Shown: positions 39,672-49,699, counted from the stretch's first letter. The stretch: DNA of 64,000 bases from Nitrosomonas sp. Nm84 (GCF_003201565.1 NZ_QJJP01000009.1:1-64000); one strand, 5' to 3'. The notes: generated from the sequence alone by a model not told the origin. Numbers and translations are program-made.

Positions 39672-40570
39672 GGGGATTGCTGCCACCAATCCGCGATGAC
39701 TTTACCCACCGCAGGATTAACCAGATATCCATACGAACGATGGCAATTCAATCCTTTCTCGTTACGATAAAAATTGTAGATGCCATCACAATGATCTTCG
39801 ATGGCTTCAATAATCCCCAGAGATAACATCGGTGCAAAATCATCTGCAAAAACTCTATCCAATGCAGTGATATCGCCCACGGAAGAAATATTCACCCAGC
39901 GTCGGATATTGGTGGGATATCTTTTCTTTCCTGTCCGATGATTACCCATTAATCGGCGCTGTATATAGTTCATACCCAGCGGGCTCCCGATGGTTAAAAA
40001 TACATCGATCTTACCCGGCAGGTGTTCCAGATGCGACAGCTCCCACAACGCATCGTAAGCAATGACTGAACCCAAGCTATGGCCGATCAATAATACTTTG
40101 CCATTATTCGCCAACATCGGGCGCAACGCCTGTTTCAATAATTCACGAATCTCGCAAGCGATATTATTTCTGTTCTGAAAATAACGTGTTATCTCTTCGG
40201 CAGTCGACTGAATAGGCTTTGGTGTCAAACGAAGTAAAAAGGGAAAATGATCAACAATCGTATAAAGAACACGGTCTAACTTGCGATGCCATGCATCTGC
40301 TTCTCGAATATCCTGTTCAGTAGGACCGTGTTGATTGATTAATACATCAATCCACGTTAGCTCACTACTCATATCTTTATTTTCACAGTAATAAAGATAA
40401 TTCCATGCGATCAGTCTAAAGCTCTCCGCATGTTGACCCAACTTATCAACAATTTCAGGATCAGCGCGGCGCACACCTTCCAAAAGGATGCGCCATAATA
40501 GTTTCTGATGCTGATCAGCCGGAGGCTTAGGATTCTTCCCCGGAATAAAGATGATCCGCCGTTCATTCAT
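39668..40570 (-). CDS. Alpha/beta serine hydrolase coupled to RoxA-like gene
   Basis: A 300-residue predicted cytoplasmic hydrolase. GHSLGSVIAYDAL contains nucleophile Ser165; later segments FLTIGSPLG and VNISSVGDITALDRVF resemble lipase-type proteins. No signal peptide follows the ATG chosen at 40570 (MNERRIIFIPG, an oxyanion-strand opening); a longer ORF to 40666 adds a basic and hydrophobic stretch without support. The overlap ATGA with the cytochrome gene means the hydrolase and the oxygenase-like protein are made together. Substrate unknown, perhaps an ester or lactone feeding the cytochrome's pathway. Confidence 0.78.
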   Translation of the reverse strand: MNERRIIFIPGKNPKPPADQHQKLLWRILLEGVRRADPEIVDKLGQHAESFRLIAWNYLYYCENKDMSSELTWIDVLINQHGPTEQDIREADAWHRKLDRVLYTIVDHFPFLLRLTPKPIQSTAEEITRYFQNRNNIACEIRELLKQALRPMLANNGKVLLIGHSLGSVIAYDALWELSHLEHLPGKIDVFLTIGSPLGMNYIQRRLMGNHRTGKKRYPTNIRRWVNISSVGDITALDRVFADDFAPMLSLGIIEAIEDHCDGIYNFYRNEKGLNCHRSYGYLVNPAVGKVIADWWQQSP

Positions 40571-40881
40571 CCTGTTCACTATCACTAATGATTCACTTCG
40601 AAATCGCTGCAAAACAATAATAAAAGGCCATAGGTACTTCCCAATATTAATACCATCGTTCAGCAATCATTCAGGATGCCTCCATTACATTCTCAAACTG
40701 CTCCTCAATGGTAGCTTGAATAATACTGATATTACCAAAAGCCACAATTAAAACCTGATTACTCGTGTTATTAATATTACTGAATCTTAAAATTCGTTTA
40801 TTATTAGCGATCAATTTCATGTGAAAAACTTGTGAACAATTTGTGAAAACAACACATCTCTGAAATAACTTAAAAGGCTCT
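40571..40881. other. Divergent promoter region between hydrolase and czcC
   Basis: This AT-rich interval has no gene. AAAAGG lies before the czcC ATG. No MerR-type or heavy-metal operator palindrome stands out. Confidence 0.4.
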
Positions 40882-42297
40882 ATGCAGATTCTCTATTCTC
40901 GATATTTATTGTTTAGCTTATTATTCCTATCAGTTACCGTATTAGCACAACCCACAGTCCCGCTTCCAATCGGAGCGGATGGACTACAACCTCCGGCACT
41001 CTCATCACCACCTGCGCGTGAATTAGCACCAGCCACAGCACCACTTAGAATGAACGAGTTGCCGCAGCCCCGACCACCTTCGCCATCAGCGGAATCATTG
41101 GGACCAACAGTACCATTTACGATTGAAGAATTGCAACGATTGGGCTTACAGGCAAATGGTCTCGTTCTCGCCGCACGTTCGCAAGTCGGTATGGCTAAGG
41201 GGGGAGTGGTTGCCGCTTCGGCATATCTCAACCCTGAAGTCATGTTCATGATAGGCCCGATGGATAGGCGGCTTCCGGTACAGCTTACAGGACCAGCAAA
41301 CGACCAGCACTCGGTGACAGTCATTCAACCGATTGAAAATCCTTTTATGCGGAGTGCGCGTATCGGTGCATCGGAAGCCATCGTTAATGCCAGCCGTGCC
41401 AGTCTTGATCAGGTAAGTGCCGATTTGGCGGCGCAACTCCGGGTTCGCGCTTATGAGTTATTGCTGCGGCAGGAACAAGCGGCCATGGAACAAGGAATTT
41501 ACGATTTGCTGAGCAATGTGCGCCGACGCATTGCGGCCAATGTTGAAAAAGGTGAATTAGCACGTTTTGAACTCATCCGCGCAGATACTGAAATGCAAAG
41601 CGCAGCCAACCGCAAGGAAGCTGCCATACTAACTGCGGAGCGAGCCAAAGTTTTTTTGATGCAACTCACGGCAGGAACATTACCAGCAAATTTTCAAATT
41701 ATCGCCTCGCTAAAAGATCCAGCTAACTTTCCATCCTTGGAAGAATTGCGCCAGCAAGTACCTACCATCAATCCGGATGTCGTTCGCTTGGAGGCCGAGC
41801 AAGAGCGTGCCAATAAACGGATCAGCCAAGAGCGCGCTTCCGTTTTGCCATCACTGAATGTGTTATACACCCATTACCAGGATCAACAATTTTCATCCAA
41901 TACGGCTGGCATGAGCGTCAGGGTTCCAATTTTTTACCGTCGTCGTGGTGAAATTGACACGGCTATCTATGATTCTGCACGAATAAAAGAGTCACTCGAA
42001 TATCGCCGCTACGAAATCGCTCAACTGTTTGAAGCAGCATGGCAGATGTTGCAGATTGCACAACGCCGGGTAGACATGTTCGAAGGCGGCCTGATCAAAG
42101 AAGCGGAAAATGCGGTAAAAGTTGCTGAAGCCGCTTACAAGTTTGGTGAGCGGGGTTTGATCGAGTTCCTGGACACGCAACGTATACTTCGAGGAATCCT
42201 GGGCGATTCCTTGCTAGCACGTTTTGATCTGCAATCGGCTGCTGCCGAAATCGACCGCCTGCGCGCACATTATCCCAAGGAGTTAATTGCAGAATGA
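40882..42297 (+). CDS. czcC: CzcC-type outer membrane efflux protein
   Basis: Outer-membrane channel of a tripartite heavy-metal efflux pump (TolC/OEP family), 471 residues. A signal peptide (cleaved after VLAQ) is followed by a Pro-rich spacer (about 25-75) and two OEP helical repeats with long coiled coils (EQAAMEQGIYDLLSNVRRRIAANV and LQIAQRRVDMFEG). It opens a three-gene operon; the stop overlaps the next start (ATGA). No metal-sensing regulator is adjacent. Confidence 0.88.
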   Translation: MQILYSRYLLFSLLFLSVTVLAQPTVPLPIGADGLQPPALSSPPARELAPATAPLRMNELPQPRPPSPSAESLGPTVPFTIEELQRLGLQANGLVLAARSQVGMAKGGVVAASAYLNPEVMFMIGPMDRRLPVQLTGPANDQHSVTVIQPIENPFMRSARIGASEAIVNASRASLDQVSADLAAQLRVRAYELLLRQEQAAMEQGIYDLLSNVRRRIAANVEKGELARFELIRADTEMQSAANRKEAAILTAERAKVFLMQLTAGTLPANFQIIASLKDPANFPSLEELRQQVPTINPDVVRLEAEQERANKRISQERASVLPSLNVLYTHYQDQQFSSNTAGMSVRVPIFYRRRGEIDTAIYDSARIKESLEYRRYEIAQLFEAAWQMLQIAQRRVDMFEGGLIKEAENAVKVAEAAYKFGERGLIEFLDTQRILRGILGDSLLARFDLQSAAAEIDRLRAHYPKELIAE

Positions 42298-43463
42298 ATA
42301 TTAAATTGCCTTTCGTAAGCTTCGCTTTTCTTACATTATTGCTGGGCGGATGTGATAAGAGCGAACCCACTGATAGTCCTCAAAAAGAAGCTGCGCCACA
42401 AGCATCTGAAAACGAAAGAGACTTTAACAGCATTACAATTCGACCAGATCTAGTGGATCGGTTGAAAATTGGACGACCATCTCTGGTTGACCTTGCTGAT
42501 AAAATACAAGTACCCAGCCGAGTTCAAGTGGATGAAGAAAGAACCGCACAAATCGGTTCTTACGTAACGGGACGCATCATGAATATGTTTGTCATATTGG
42601 GTGATTACGTTAAAGTAGGAGCTCCGTTGGCTCGCATTACCAGTCCAGATTTAACGCAAGCACAACTCGCCTATTTACGCGCATCATCCCGTGTTGTGGT
42701 AACCCAGAAGGCATCCGAACGTGCACGGCACTTGTTGACTGCTGATGCCATACCGGTTGCAGAGGTGGAACGGCGACAGTCCGAATTGGAAATTGCCCAA
42801 GCTGAGTTAAGTGCAGCAGCAGACCAATTAAGGTTGCTTGGAATGAGCAATGCTGAATTGGTGGAGCTCTCTAAAAGAGGAAAAATTCTACCGTGGCTTG
42901 ACATCAGAGCAACCCGCGAGGGATACGTTATCGCACGTAACGTAATCGTGGGGCAGGTTGTGCAACCTGCTGATCCACTCTTTCAAGTCGTGGATCTCTC
43001 TCATGTCTGGGTAGTAGGGGATGTACCCGAGCAAATTGCCCGCGATGTCCGACTTGGACAGCACGTGGAAATTAATATACCAGCGATGGGGGATGTTAGT
43101 CTTGATGGCATAATCATATTTGTCTCAGACACAGTCAATCGCTTAACTCGTACCGTGATGACCCGGGTCATGGTGGAGAATCCGGATCGCAAGCTTAAAC
43201 CTGACATGCTGGCTAATATGCATATTACCGACCCGCAGCATAAAGTGATGGTCGTTCCGGAAAGCGCTGTGGTGCGTGAATTAAACAAGGACTATCTCTT
43301 CATAGTAATCAGCCCTGATCGTTTCCAGCGAGTGCCTGTTGAATTGGGTCCCGAAGTAGCTGGCTTTCGTCCCGTACTGAGTGGACTTAAGATTGATCAG
43401 CAGATCGTGATGGAAGGTGCTTTTCATTTAGATAGCGAGCGTAAGCTTGCTGAACTGGAGTAG
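42294..43463 (+). CDS. czcB: CzcB-type membrane fusion protein, lipoprotein
   Basis: Periplasmic adaptor of the RND pump, 389 residues, with lipobox LGGC after the signal. The barrel-sandwich and hairpin parts are complete: GSYVTGRIMNMFVILGDYVKVGAPLARITSPDL, then a coiled coil (ASERARHLLTADAIPVAEVERRQSELEIAQAELSAAA), then the C-terminal beta-barrel (VWVVGDVPEQIARDVRLGQHVEINIPAMG). The N-terminal lipid anchor is common in such adaptors. It starts inside the czcC stop and lies 6 bp before czcA. Confidence 0.9.
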   Translation: MNIKLPFVSFAFLTLLLGGCDKSEPTDSPQKEAAPQASENERDFNSITIRPDLVDRLKIGRPSLVDLADKIQVPSRVQVDEERTAQIGSYVTGRIMNMFVILGDYVKVGAPLARITSPDLTQAQLAYLRASSRVVVTQKASERARHLLTADAIPVAEVERRQSELEIAQAELSAAADQLRLLGMSNAELVELSKRGKILPWLDIRATREGYVIARNVIVGQVVQPADPLFQVVDLSHVWVVGDVPEQIARDVRLGQHVEINIPAMGDVSLDGIIIFVSDTVNRLTRTVMTRVMVENPDRKLKPDMLANMHITDPQHKVMVVPESAVVRELNKDYLFIVISPDRFQRVPVELGPEVAGFRPVLSGLKIDQQIVMEGAFHLDSERKLAELE

Positions 43464-43469
43464 CCCATC

Positions 43470-46400
43470 ATGACCGCGATAGTTCGTGCAATGATTAATC
43501 AACGCCTGCTGGTCTTGGTAATCGGGCTGGCGTTATGCATCGCAGGAGGATTTGCCGCAAAAAATCTTTCTGTGGATGCGTTTCCCGATGTGACCAATAT
43601 TCAAGTACAAGTGGCCACGGTTGCCATTGGCCGCAGCCCGGAAGAAATGGAGCGACTGGTTACCGTACCGGTTGAAATTGCCATGACTGGCCTGCCGGGA
43701 TTGGTAGAAATGCGTTCGATGAATAAAAGCGGATTGTCGCTCATTACATTGGTTTTTACTGACAAAACCGATGTGTTCTTTGCTCGCCAACTGGTGATGG
43801 AACGCATCATTGATGTGACCCCCCGATTGATACCTGGCATCACACCAGTGCTTGGACCGGTTTCAACAGGCTTGGGTGAAGTTTATCAATATACAATCGA
43901 GCATCCAGATGATGGCAAACGTGCCCTGTCAGTTGAAGAACTCATGGAGCGACGCACAGTGCAGGATTGGGTGGTGCGTCCCATGCTGCGCTCGATTCGG
44001 GGTGTGGCGGAAATCAATTCCATTGGTGGGCACGTCAAAGAATATCAAGTCTACGTCGACCCGAATAAGTTGCGGCATTACGATCTAACACTGGCGGAAG
44101 TTGATCGTGCATTGGCCAGTAATAATGCCAACGCCAGCGGTAATATACTGGCGTTGCAGTATGAGCAGTACCTGGTCCGTGGCGTAGGCTTAATTGCCTC
44201 ATTGGAAGATATTCGCAACATTGTGCTCAGGGAAATGAATGGTGTCCCGGTTTATGTGCGTGATGTCGCTGAAGTGACTTTTGGTGGTGAAGTCCGCCAG
44301 GGTGCCAGTATCAAGAATGGTTACACCGAATCAGTTGCCGGTATTGTAATGATGTTGCGTGGCGGCAATGCCAAGGAAATTGTCGGTCGAATCAAGGAAA
44401 AGGTCGCTGAAATCAATGAACGCGGGATATTGCCGGACGGTCTGCAAATCGTGCCGTTTTATGATCGGACGGATTTGGTAGATGGCGCACTATCGACAGT
44501 GCAAACTACGCTGATCGAATCGTTGATTCTGGTCATCGTAGTCCTATCCATCTTCCTGGGTAATATTCGAACCAGTATCGTTGTATGTTTCACCCTCATC
44601 ATCACGCCACTGATTACTTTTATGGTGATGAACTATTACGGCATGCCCGCTAATTTAATGTCTCTAGGGGGGTTGACGATTGCACTGGGCATGATGGTGG
44701 ATCCGACAGTCGTTGTGGTCGAGAATATTTATCAACGTTTGGGTGAAGCCCGCGATACCAACCAATCCAAATTCGATATTATTATTAAAGCAACAGCGGA
44801 AGTTGGAACACCGGTTATTTTTGGTGTAATTGTCACGGTGCTTGTTTTCCTGCCATTAATGACACTGGAAGGCATGGAAGGAAAAACATTTAGTCCGCTT
44901 GCCGTCACCATTGCGATTTCACTGTTTGTAGCATTATTTGTATCGATATTATTATCGCCCGTGCTGAGCGCCTACCTTCTAAAAGGAGGCAGCGAGCAAG
45001 ATACGAAAGTGATTGCTGTTCTTAAGTCGGGCTACTTATACATTCTAAATCTGGCACTGGGAAATCAGAAGAAGACGATGATCATTGCAATTAGCTTGCT
45101 CATGGTTGCCTTCGTCTTATTTCCACTCCTGGGCAAGTCTTTTATTCCCATCATGAAAGAAGGTGCAGCAACACCCGTTATCATTCGCGCACCTTCTATT
45201 TCCCTGGAAGAAGCCATCAAGTTGGAAACAGAGGCAATGCAATTGATCGCCGCGATACCTGGTGTGAAATCTGTGGTTTCCAAGCTGGGCCGAGGAGAAT
45301 CACCCGCGGATCCTGCATCACAGAATGAATCCGATCCGATTGCGGACTTGGACTTGGTCGGATCAGGTCGTACCCAGCATGAAATTGAGGAGGATATTCG
45401 TAAGGCACTCACGGTGCTGCCGGGTGTCAACATCGTCATATCCCAACCGATTGCACAACGCGTGGACGAAATGGTAACTGGGGTACGTTCGCAAGTGGCC
45501 ATCAAGATTTTTGGGGATAACCTGGAAGAATTGCGCAAATTATCCGAACAGGTAGCGCGTATTGTCAAGTCGACGCGCGGCGCCAGAGATATTCGTATTG
45601 AACGTTTATCCGGTCAGCAGGAGCTAACCATTAATATTGATCGCCGTGCGATCGCTCGTCATGGCATCAATGTTTCTGATGTCAACGAATTGATTGCTAC
45701 TGCAGTTGGTGGCAAAGCAGTCACACAAGTTTTTGAAGGTGAACGGCGCTTTACGTTGCTTTTGAGATTTCCAGAAGGCTTTCGCCACGATGTTGAAGCC
45801 ATCAAGGAGCTCTTATTAAGACCGGCGACCAGTAATGTTGCACCGGGTGGTGTGGCAACAGGCGGTGTGCTCGTACCTCTCAGTGCGGTAGCGGATATTC
45901 AGGTCGTCGATGGTCCAGCCATCATTTCGCGTGAATTCGCCAGGCGGCGTGTGGTTGTGGGCGCCAATGTACATGAACGCGACATGGGGGGGTTCGTGGC
46001 GGAACTTCAAGAACGCACTGCAAAAGAAATCAAATTACCTCCCGGTTATTATTTCGTCTGGGGTGGACAGTTTGAGAACATGGAACGCGCTATGGCAACC
46101 CTTTCTTTGATTGTGCCCGTTACCTTGGCAGCCATTTTCTTCTTGCTGTTCATGCTGTTTAATTCGGTCAAGATGGCTATACTCATTTATCTGGTATTAC
46201 CGTTTGCATCGGTGGGGGGTATCGTCGGACTTTTTGTCACGGGCGAATACCTATCCGTGCCGGCATCGGTAGGTTTCATTGCAGTATGGGGGACTTCAAT
46301 ATTGAATGGTGTGGTACTCATTTCCTTTGTTCGAGAATTACGCGAGAAGGGTATGAGTATTGAAGAATCCGTCAGAAGCGCCTGCGCACAGCGCTTTAGG

Positions 46401-46664
46401 CCGGTCATGATGACAGCAGCCACAACCGTGCTGGGTCTGGCACCATTCCTGGTTGCCACGGGTCTTGGTTCCGAAGTGCAAAAACCGCTTGCTATCGTGG
46501 TTATTTGTGGACTAACGACAGCAACCATGATGACCATGGTTGTCATGCCCATGCTATACCGCTGGTTTGATGATGTGCCTGAAAAAACAACTCCAACGAC
46601 ACAGCCAGCAGAGTCACTGCCTTTACCACAGAGTATTGCTCAGAACTCTATCAAAGATGCTTGA
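43470..46664 (+). CDS. czcA: Heavy-metal efflux RND transporter permease, CzcA/CusA-type
   Basis: Inner-membrane proton/metal antiporter of the HME-RND group, 1064 residues with about 12 membrane helices and two large periplasmic loops. Helix 4 carries GGLTIALGMMVDPTVVVVENIY, which keeps the conserved Asp and Glu; its spacing resembles the CusA-like GG..IA.G.MVD version more than the Czc DFG.. form, so the metal may not be Zn/Co/Cd. A loop motif SKLGRGESPADPASQNESDP lies at the position of the metal funnel. The C-terminus is Pro/Gln-rich. Gene order CBA is standard for this group. Confidence 0.88.
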   Translation: MTAIVRAMINQRLLVLVIGLALCIAGGFAAKNLSVDAFPDVTNIQVQVATVAIGRSPEEMERLVTVPVEIAMTGLPGLVEMRSMNKSGLSLITLVFTDKTDVFFARQLVMERIIDVTPRLIPGITPVLGPVSTGLGEVYQYTIEHPDDGKRALSVEELMERRTVQDWVVRPMLRSIRGVAEINSIGGHVKEYQVYVDPNKLRHYDLTLAEVDRALASNNANASGNILALQYEQYLVRGVGLIASLEDIRNIVLREMNGVPVYVRDVAEVTFGGEVRQGASIKNGYTESVAGIVMMLRGGNAKEIVGRIKEKVAEINERGILPDGLQIVPFYDRTDLVDGALSTVQTTLIESLILVIVVLSIFLGNIRTSIVVCFTLIITPLITFMVMNYYGMPANLMSLGGLTIALGMMVDPTVVVVENIYQRLGEARDTNQSKFDIIIKATAEVGTPVIFGVIVTVLVFLPLMTLEGMEGKTFSPLAVTIAISLFVALFVSILLSPVLSAYLLKGGSEQDTKVIAVLKSGYLYILNLALGNQKKTMIIAISLLMVAFVLFPLLGKSFIPIMKEGAATPVIIRAPSISLEEAIKLETEAMQLIAAIPGVKSVVSKLGRGESPADPASQNESDPIADLDLVGSGRTQHEIEEDIRKALTVLPGVNIVISQPIAQRVDEMVTGVRSQVAIKIFGDNLEELRKLSEQVARIVKSTRGARDIRIERLSGQQELTINIDRRAIARHGINVSDVNELIATAVGGKAVTQVFEGERRFTLLLRFPEGFRHDVEAIKELLLRPATSNVAPGGVATGGVLVPLSAVADIQVVDGPAIISREFARRRVVVGANVHERDMGGFVAELQERTAKEIKLPPGYYFVWGGQFENMERAMATLSLIVPVTLAAIFFLLFMLFNSVKMAILIYLVLPFASVGGIVGLFVTGEYLSVPASVGFIAVWGTSILNGVVLISFVRELREKGMSIEESVRSACAQRFRPVMMTAATTVLGLAPFLVATGLGSEVQKPLAIVVICGLTTATMMTMVVMPMLYRWFDDVPEKTTPTTQPAESLPLPQSIAQNSIKDA

Positions 46665-46709
46665 TTCTCTTCTTCGAAAACAAATTTAGAACCGCAAGTA
46701 GCCAGAAAA

Positions 46710-46741
46710 CAGAACTGGAAATTTATAAAACTCCAGTTCTG
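46710..46741 (+). terminator. Bidirectional terminator-like hairpin
   Basis: CAGAACTGGA and TCCAGTTCTG form a perfect 10-bp stem around a 12-nt AT-rich loop, with AAAA before and TTT after. It lies between czcA and the convergent antiporter gene. Confidence 0.6.
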
Positions 46742-46776
46742 TTTCAGAATAACCAGCACTATCACATTCACATACG

Positions 46777-48045
46777 TTATAGCACGCGAAACGCGATAAT
46801 CGCCACCAGTGTCGGAGGTAGTGCCGCAATCAATAAACCCAATGGATGAATGGATTGTTCATCAAACTTGCCCTTCAAAATAGAGATGCCCGCAGGATTA
46901 GGTGCATTGGCAATGACCGTCAAACCTCCTCCTGTAACCGCACCTGCAACCAGCGCCACTTTGAATTCCTCACTCAGTCCTTCGACCAATGAACCCAGAT
47001 AGGTTAGTGCCGCATTATCTGTAATCGCAGTTAAAAGGGTGGCGCCAAAAAAGACTGCGTTATCATCCATATCCATTAATAGCGGTTGCAACCACCATTG
47101 CTGCTGCCCGCCCAGTACCACCAACCCCGCCAGAAAGAATGCCACCAGCAGCGCTTCGCGTAAAATCAGTGGATTCTGATATTGTTGGTAAGCAGCGGTA
47201 AAACCAAGAAAGAACAAGAATATCCCCATAAACACTACGGGATGATGCGCAGATAGCACAACCAATGTCAGGAATATGAGGTGAATCAATACCACAAGCA
47301 GTGGAATTTTTGACACGGCGGCATCATTCTTCTGGCCGACATGCCCCAATTCACGACGAAACAACCACGTGACCGCCAGCGCATTCACCGCGACCGCCAG
47401 TGCAGCTTTCCAACCAAAATTTGCCAACATAAATCCGATATCCCAATTCCATGTTGCTGCCACCATCAACACCGGCGGTGCGGCATAAGGTGTCAACGTG
47501 CCACCGATGGAAATATTGACAAACAGCACACCGATCGTGGCGTATTTCAGACGCGTGGATATCTCTTTGCTGAATAATGTATCGCGCAACATCAGTGCCG
47601 CAAGCGTCATTGCAGCCGGCTCCGTAATAAATGAACCCAGCAACGGAACGAATGCCAGCAATAAAAAATACATCACCATGCCAGTATTGATTGGCAATAG
47701 AATTGCTACACGATGAACAGTCGCGGCGGTAAAATCCAGGATCGGACGTGTCCCGGCAATGACCATGATCACAAATACGAACATCGGTTCAGTAAAATCG
47801 CGCGACTCCAGGTAAGTAATTGCTTCATGTTTGCCACTCACGGCAAATATAAACAGTATCAAAATCATAGCCCATAAACCGAACACCACCTCCACTTCGC
47901 CTAATAGATGCCAAATACCTGCATGGCGCGGCTGAATGTGCGCGAGATGTTCGAAATACTTGGTTGAAAATGTATGGATCACTGCCAATGCAAATAATAT
48001 GGCAGCAATCAACTGAACGGACGTTGGATTCATCATGATTGTCAT
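46777..48045 (-). CDS. Putative Na+/H+ antiporter (Na_H_antiport_3-like)
   Basis: A 422-residue inner-membrane protein with about 11 hydrophobic helices and several family-typical stretches: FSTKYFEHLAHIQPRHAG near the N-terminus, NISIGGTLTPYAAPPVLMVAATWNWD in the middle, and TAITDNAALTYLGSLVEGL and GGGLTVIANAPNPAGISIL near the end. Repeated polar helix breaks with Thr, Asn and Asp are typical of ion-transporter superfamily folds. The Asn/Pro pair in the last segment probably shapes the ion site. Na+/H+ exchange is the family annotation, not shown here. Confidence 0.85.
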   Translation of the reverse strand: MTIMMNPTSVQLIAAILFALAVIHTFSTKYFEHLAHIQPRHAGIWHLLGEVEVVFGLWAMILILFIFAVSGKHEAITYLESRDFTEPMFVFVIMVIAGTRPILDFTAATVHRVAILLPINTGMVMYFLLLAFVPLLGSFITEPAAMTLAALMLRDTLFSKEISTRLKYATIGVLFVNISIGGTLTPYAAPPVLMVAATWNWDIGFMLANFGWKAALAVAVNALAVTWLFRRELGHVGQKNDAAVSKIPLLVVLIHLIFLTLVVLSAHHPVVFMGIFLFFLGFTAAYQQYQNPLILREALLVAFFLAGLVVLGGQQQWWLQPLLMDMDDNAVFFGATLLTAITDNAALTYLGSLVEGLSEEFKVALVAGAVTGGGLTVIANAPNPAGISILKGKFDEQSIHPLGLLIAALPPTLVAIIAFRVL

Positions 48046-48127
48046 TAACGATATAAAAGTAAATATTTAAAACCTGACAATCATAACATTACTCGTGAGT
48101 GATACCGTACGGCCTTTTGTTCATACT

Positions 48128-48859
48128 TCATAAATTTCCCAAATCAACCATAAACCGCCGGATGCGCTCGGCATTTACACCCAAATCACCTTTTCCGACG
48201 CGAGAGACCGAGCGCATATCGACGCGCGTTTGGTTCCCCATCGTTTGTACCCGAATCACCACATCATCCTTAAAACCCATAATAGGCGTAGCATCAGTGG
48301 CTTCAATCCTGCCATTTGCAACAGAAATAATGGAAACTTCCCAACCTCGCTTTCTTACCAATGCAGCCGCTTGTTCGAACACCTGATCGAATGGGCGATC
48401 AACCAATAATGGACCAATGTCAGGATAACCGGCTTCCTGCAAAGCGACCAGATTCTCCGGCTTGAGGCGATCCAATGAGTTATCCGACGCTGTTCGAAGT
48501 GCCTTTATCGCCACAAATTCAGGAGGATGTTGCAGATCCGTTGTAATATCATGAATGAGCGGCGCCCTCACGCCCGCAAATACAGTCATCAGTATTGGCA
48601 TCACGACTAAAAAACTCAATGTTGATCCTGCCGTCGTTGAAGCAATGCTTGGCTTTTTTGCCTTGATGGCACGCATCGTCCCGATCAATCCCAAAACAAT
48701 GGCCAGCAACCCGATAGCTGCACCACCCGCAAGCCCCAATAAAGCCGGTTGAAAATCAACGATACTCAATCGATAACTCAGCACAGCTAAAGCTGACATG
48801 AAGGCGGCAAACAGTGAAAGCTTGAAACTCCAACCGGTAAAATCAAATGGCTTATTCAT
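48128..48859 (-). CDS. DUF1499 domain protein with membrane helices
   Basis: A 243-residue protein. Three or four N-terminal membrane helices (about 10-115) precede a DUF1499 domain (about 110-240) whose typical strand is GWEVSIISVANGRIEATDATPIMGFKDDVVIRV. ATG at 48859 is preferred to a GTG four codons upstream. Its function is unknown in the family. It lies 82 bp from the antiporter gene, same strand. Confidence 0.85.
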   Translation of the reverse strand: MNKPFDFTGWSFKLSLFAAFMSALAVLSYRLSIVDFQPALLGLAGGAAIGLLAIVLGLIGTMRAIKAKKPSIASTTAGSTLSFLVVMPILMTVFAGVRAPLIHDITTDLQHPPEFVAIKALRTASDNSLDRLKPENLVALQEAGYPDIGPLLVDRPFDQVFEQAAALVRKRGWEVSIISVANGRIEATDATPIMGFKDDVVIRVQTMGNQTRVDMRSVSRVGKGDLGVNAERIRRFMVDLGNL

Positions 48860-48949
48860 AGTCGATATCACTCTAAGTAACGAAATAAATTAAACAGAAA
48901 TATAATCCTATCACTTCACAATCTGAATAACCGCCAGTCATTTTATAAA

Positions 48950-49397
48950 TTTGTTAAACCGATCCGGGCATTGGGCCTACGAAATAACAGCCATACATCA
49001 ATCATGATGATCGATATCGACAATCTCAAACTACTCACAATGACAATTATGTTCATGCCCTGGGAGATCAGGCTCTGGTCCACTTGGCTAGAGTTTCTGC
49101 AAAGAGAAGCGCGCAGCGGAGATATTCTGGCACGCTGGGGGTGAAAAATTTCTGATTTTCTTACCTAAAACCAAATTAGCAGATGCCGTGACCCTAGCAA
49201 ACCGGCTGCGCAAAAAAATTTCAGCAATCCGGATTGCAACCGCTCAAGGCGAGAGACTCTCGTTCACCGCACGCTTTGGTATAGCTCACACCAATGATAT
49301 CAACATATCACTCGACGAGTTAATTTGTCTGGCTGATCAACAACTTTACAGTGAAAAAAAGCAAGAATGTAATTACGTGTGCGCAAATCTATTCTGA
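48950..49397 (+). pseudogene. Decayed GGDEF-domain (diguanylate cyclase) gene
   Basis: A GGDEF domain is scattered over several frames. RALGLRNNSHTSIMMIDIDNLKLL (about 48975-49035) is in one frame, NDNYVHALGDQALVHLARVSA in a second (about 49036-49100), SGDILARWG in the first again, and GEKFLIFLPKTKLADAVTLANRLRKKISAI in a third, with the last part open to 49397. The signature reads GGEKF instead of GGDEF, so the active site is also damaged. At least two frameshifts are required. The upstream sensory part is absent. It is a remnant, flanked by ordinary genes. Confidence 0.8.
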
Positions 49398-49498
49398 TTG
49401 GTAGGGTATATCAACAAAATAACACATCGAGATCAATGTGAAAGGTGTACACCCCGCCGTTTACTTGCAATCGTTGATCAAACAAAAATCTCCGACTG

Positions 49499-49699
49499 TT
49501 AATGCAATCCTAGAAACTCGAGCGTATTTTCAAGATCTCCATCATCATCAAAATCATCATTGGTCACCAGTTCATCAATGAGCTTAACAATCCGACTATC
49601 TGGAATCATACCATCCGCTAAAACACTCTCATCATCAATATCGACATCAACAGGACTGATAACATTCGCACGTTCAACAGAGCATTTTTTCATCACCAT
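49499..49699 (-). CDS. Small acidic protein A (66 residues)
   Basis: A 66-residue acidic protein, about 18 Asp/Glu. AAGGAGG six bases before the ATG at 49699 is near-perfect, and a longer ORF to 49756 is not needed. The C-terminal half shares a pattern with the protein at 50621-50821: IPxxRxxKxIDE, then DDF-x-DD at the same position, ending LxxLGxH. Length is identical. I do not recognise a family. The N-terminus has a short basic stretch (MVMKKCSVER) before the acidic part. The small Nudix gene lies between the paralogs. Confidence 0.75.
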   Translation of the reverse strand: MVMKKCSVERANVISPVDVDIDDESVLADGMIPDSRIVKLIDELVTNDDFDDDGDLENTLEFLGLH

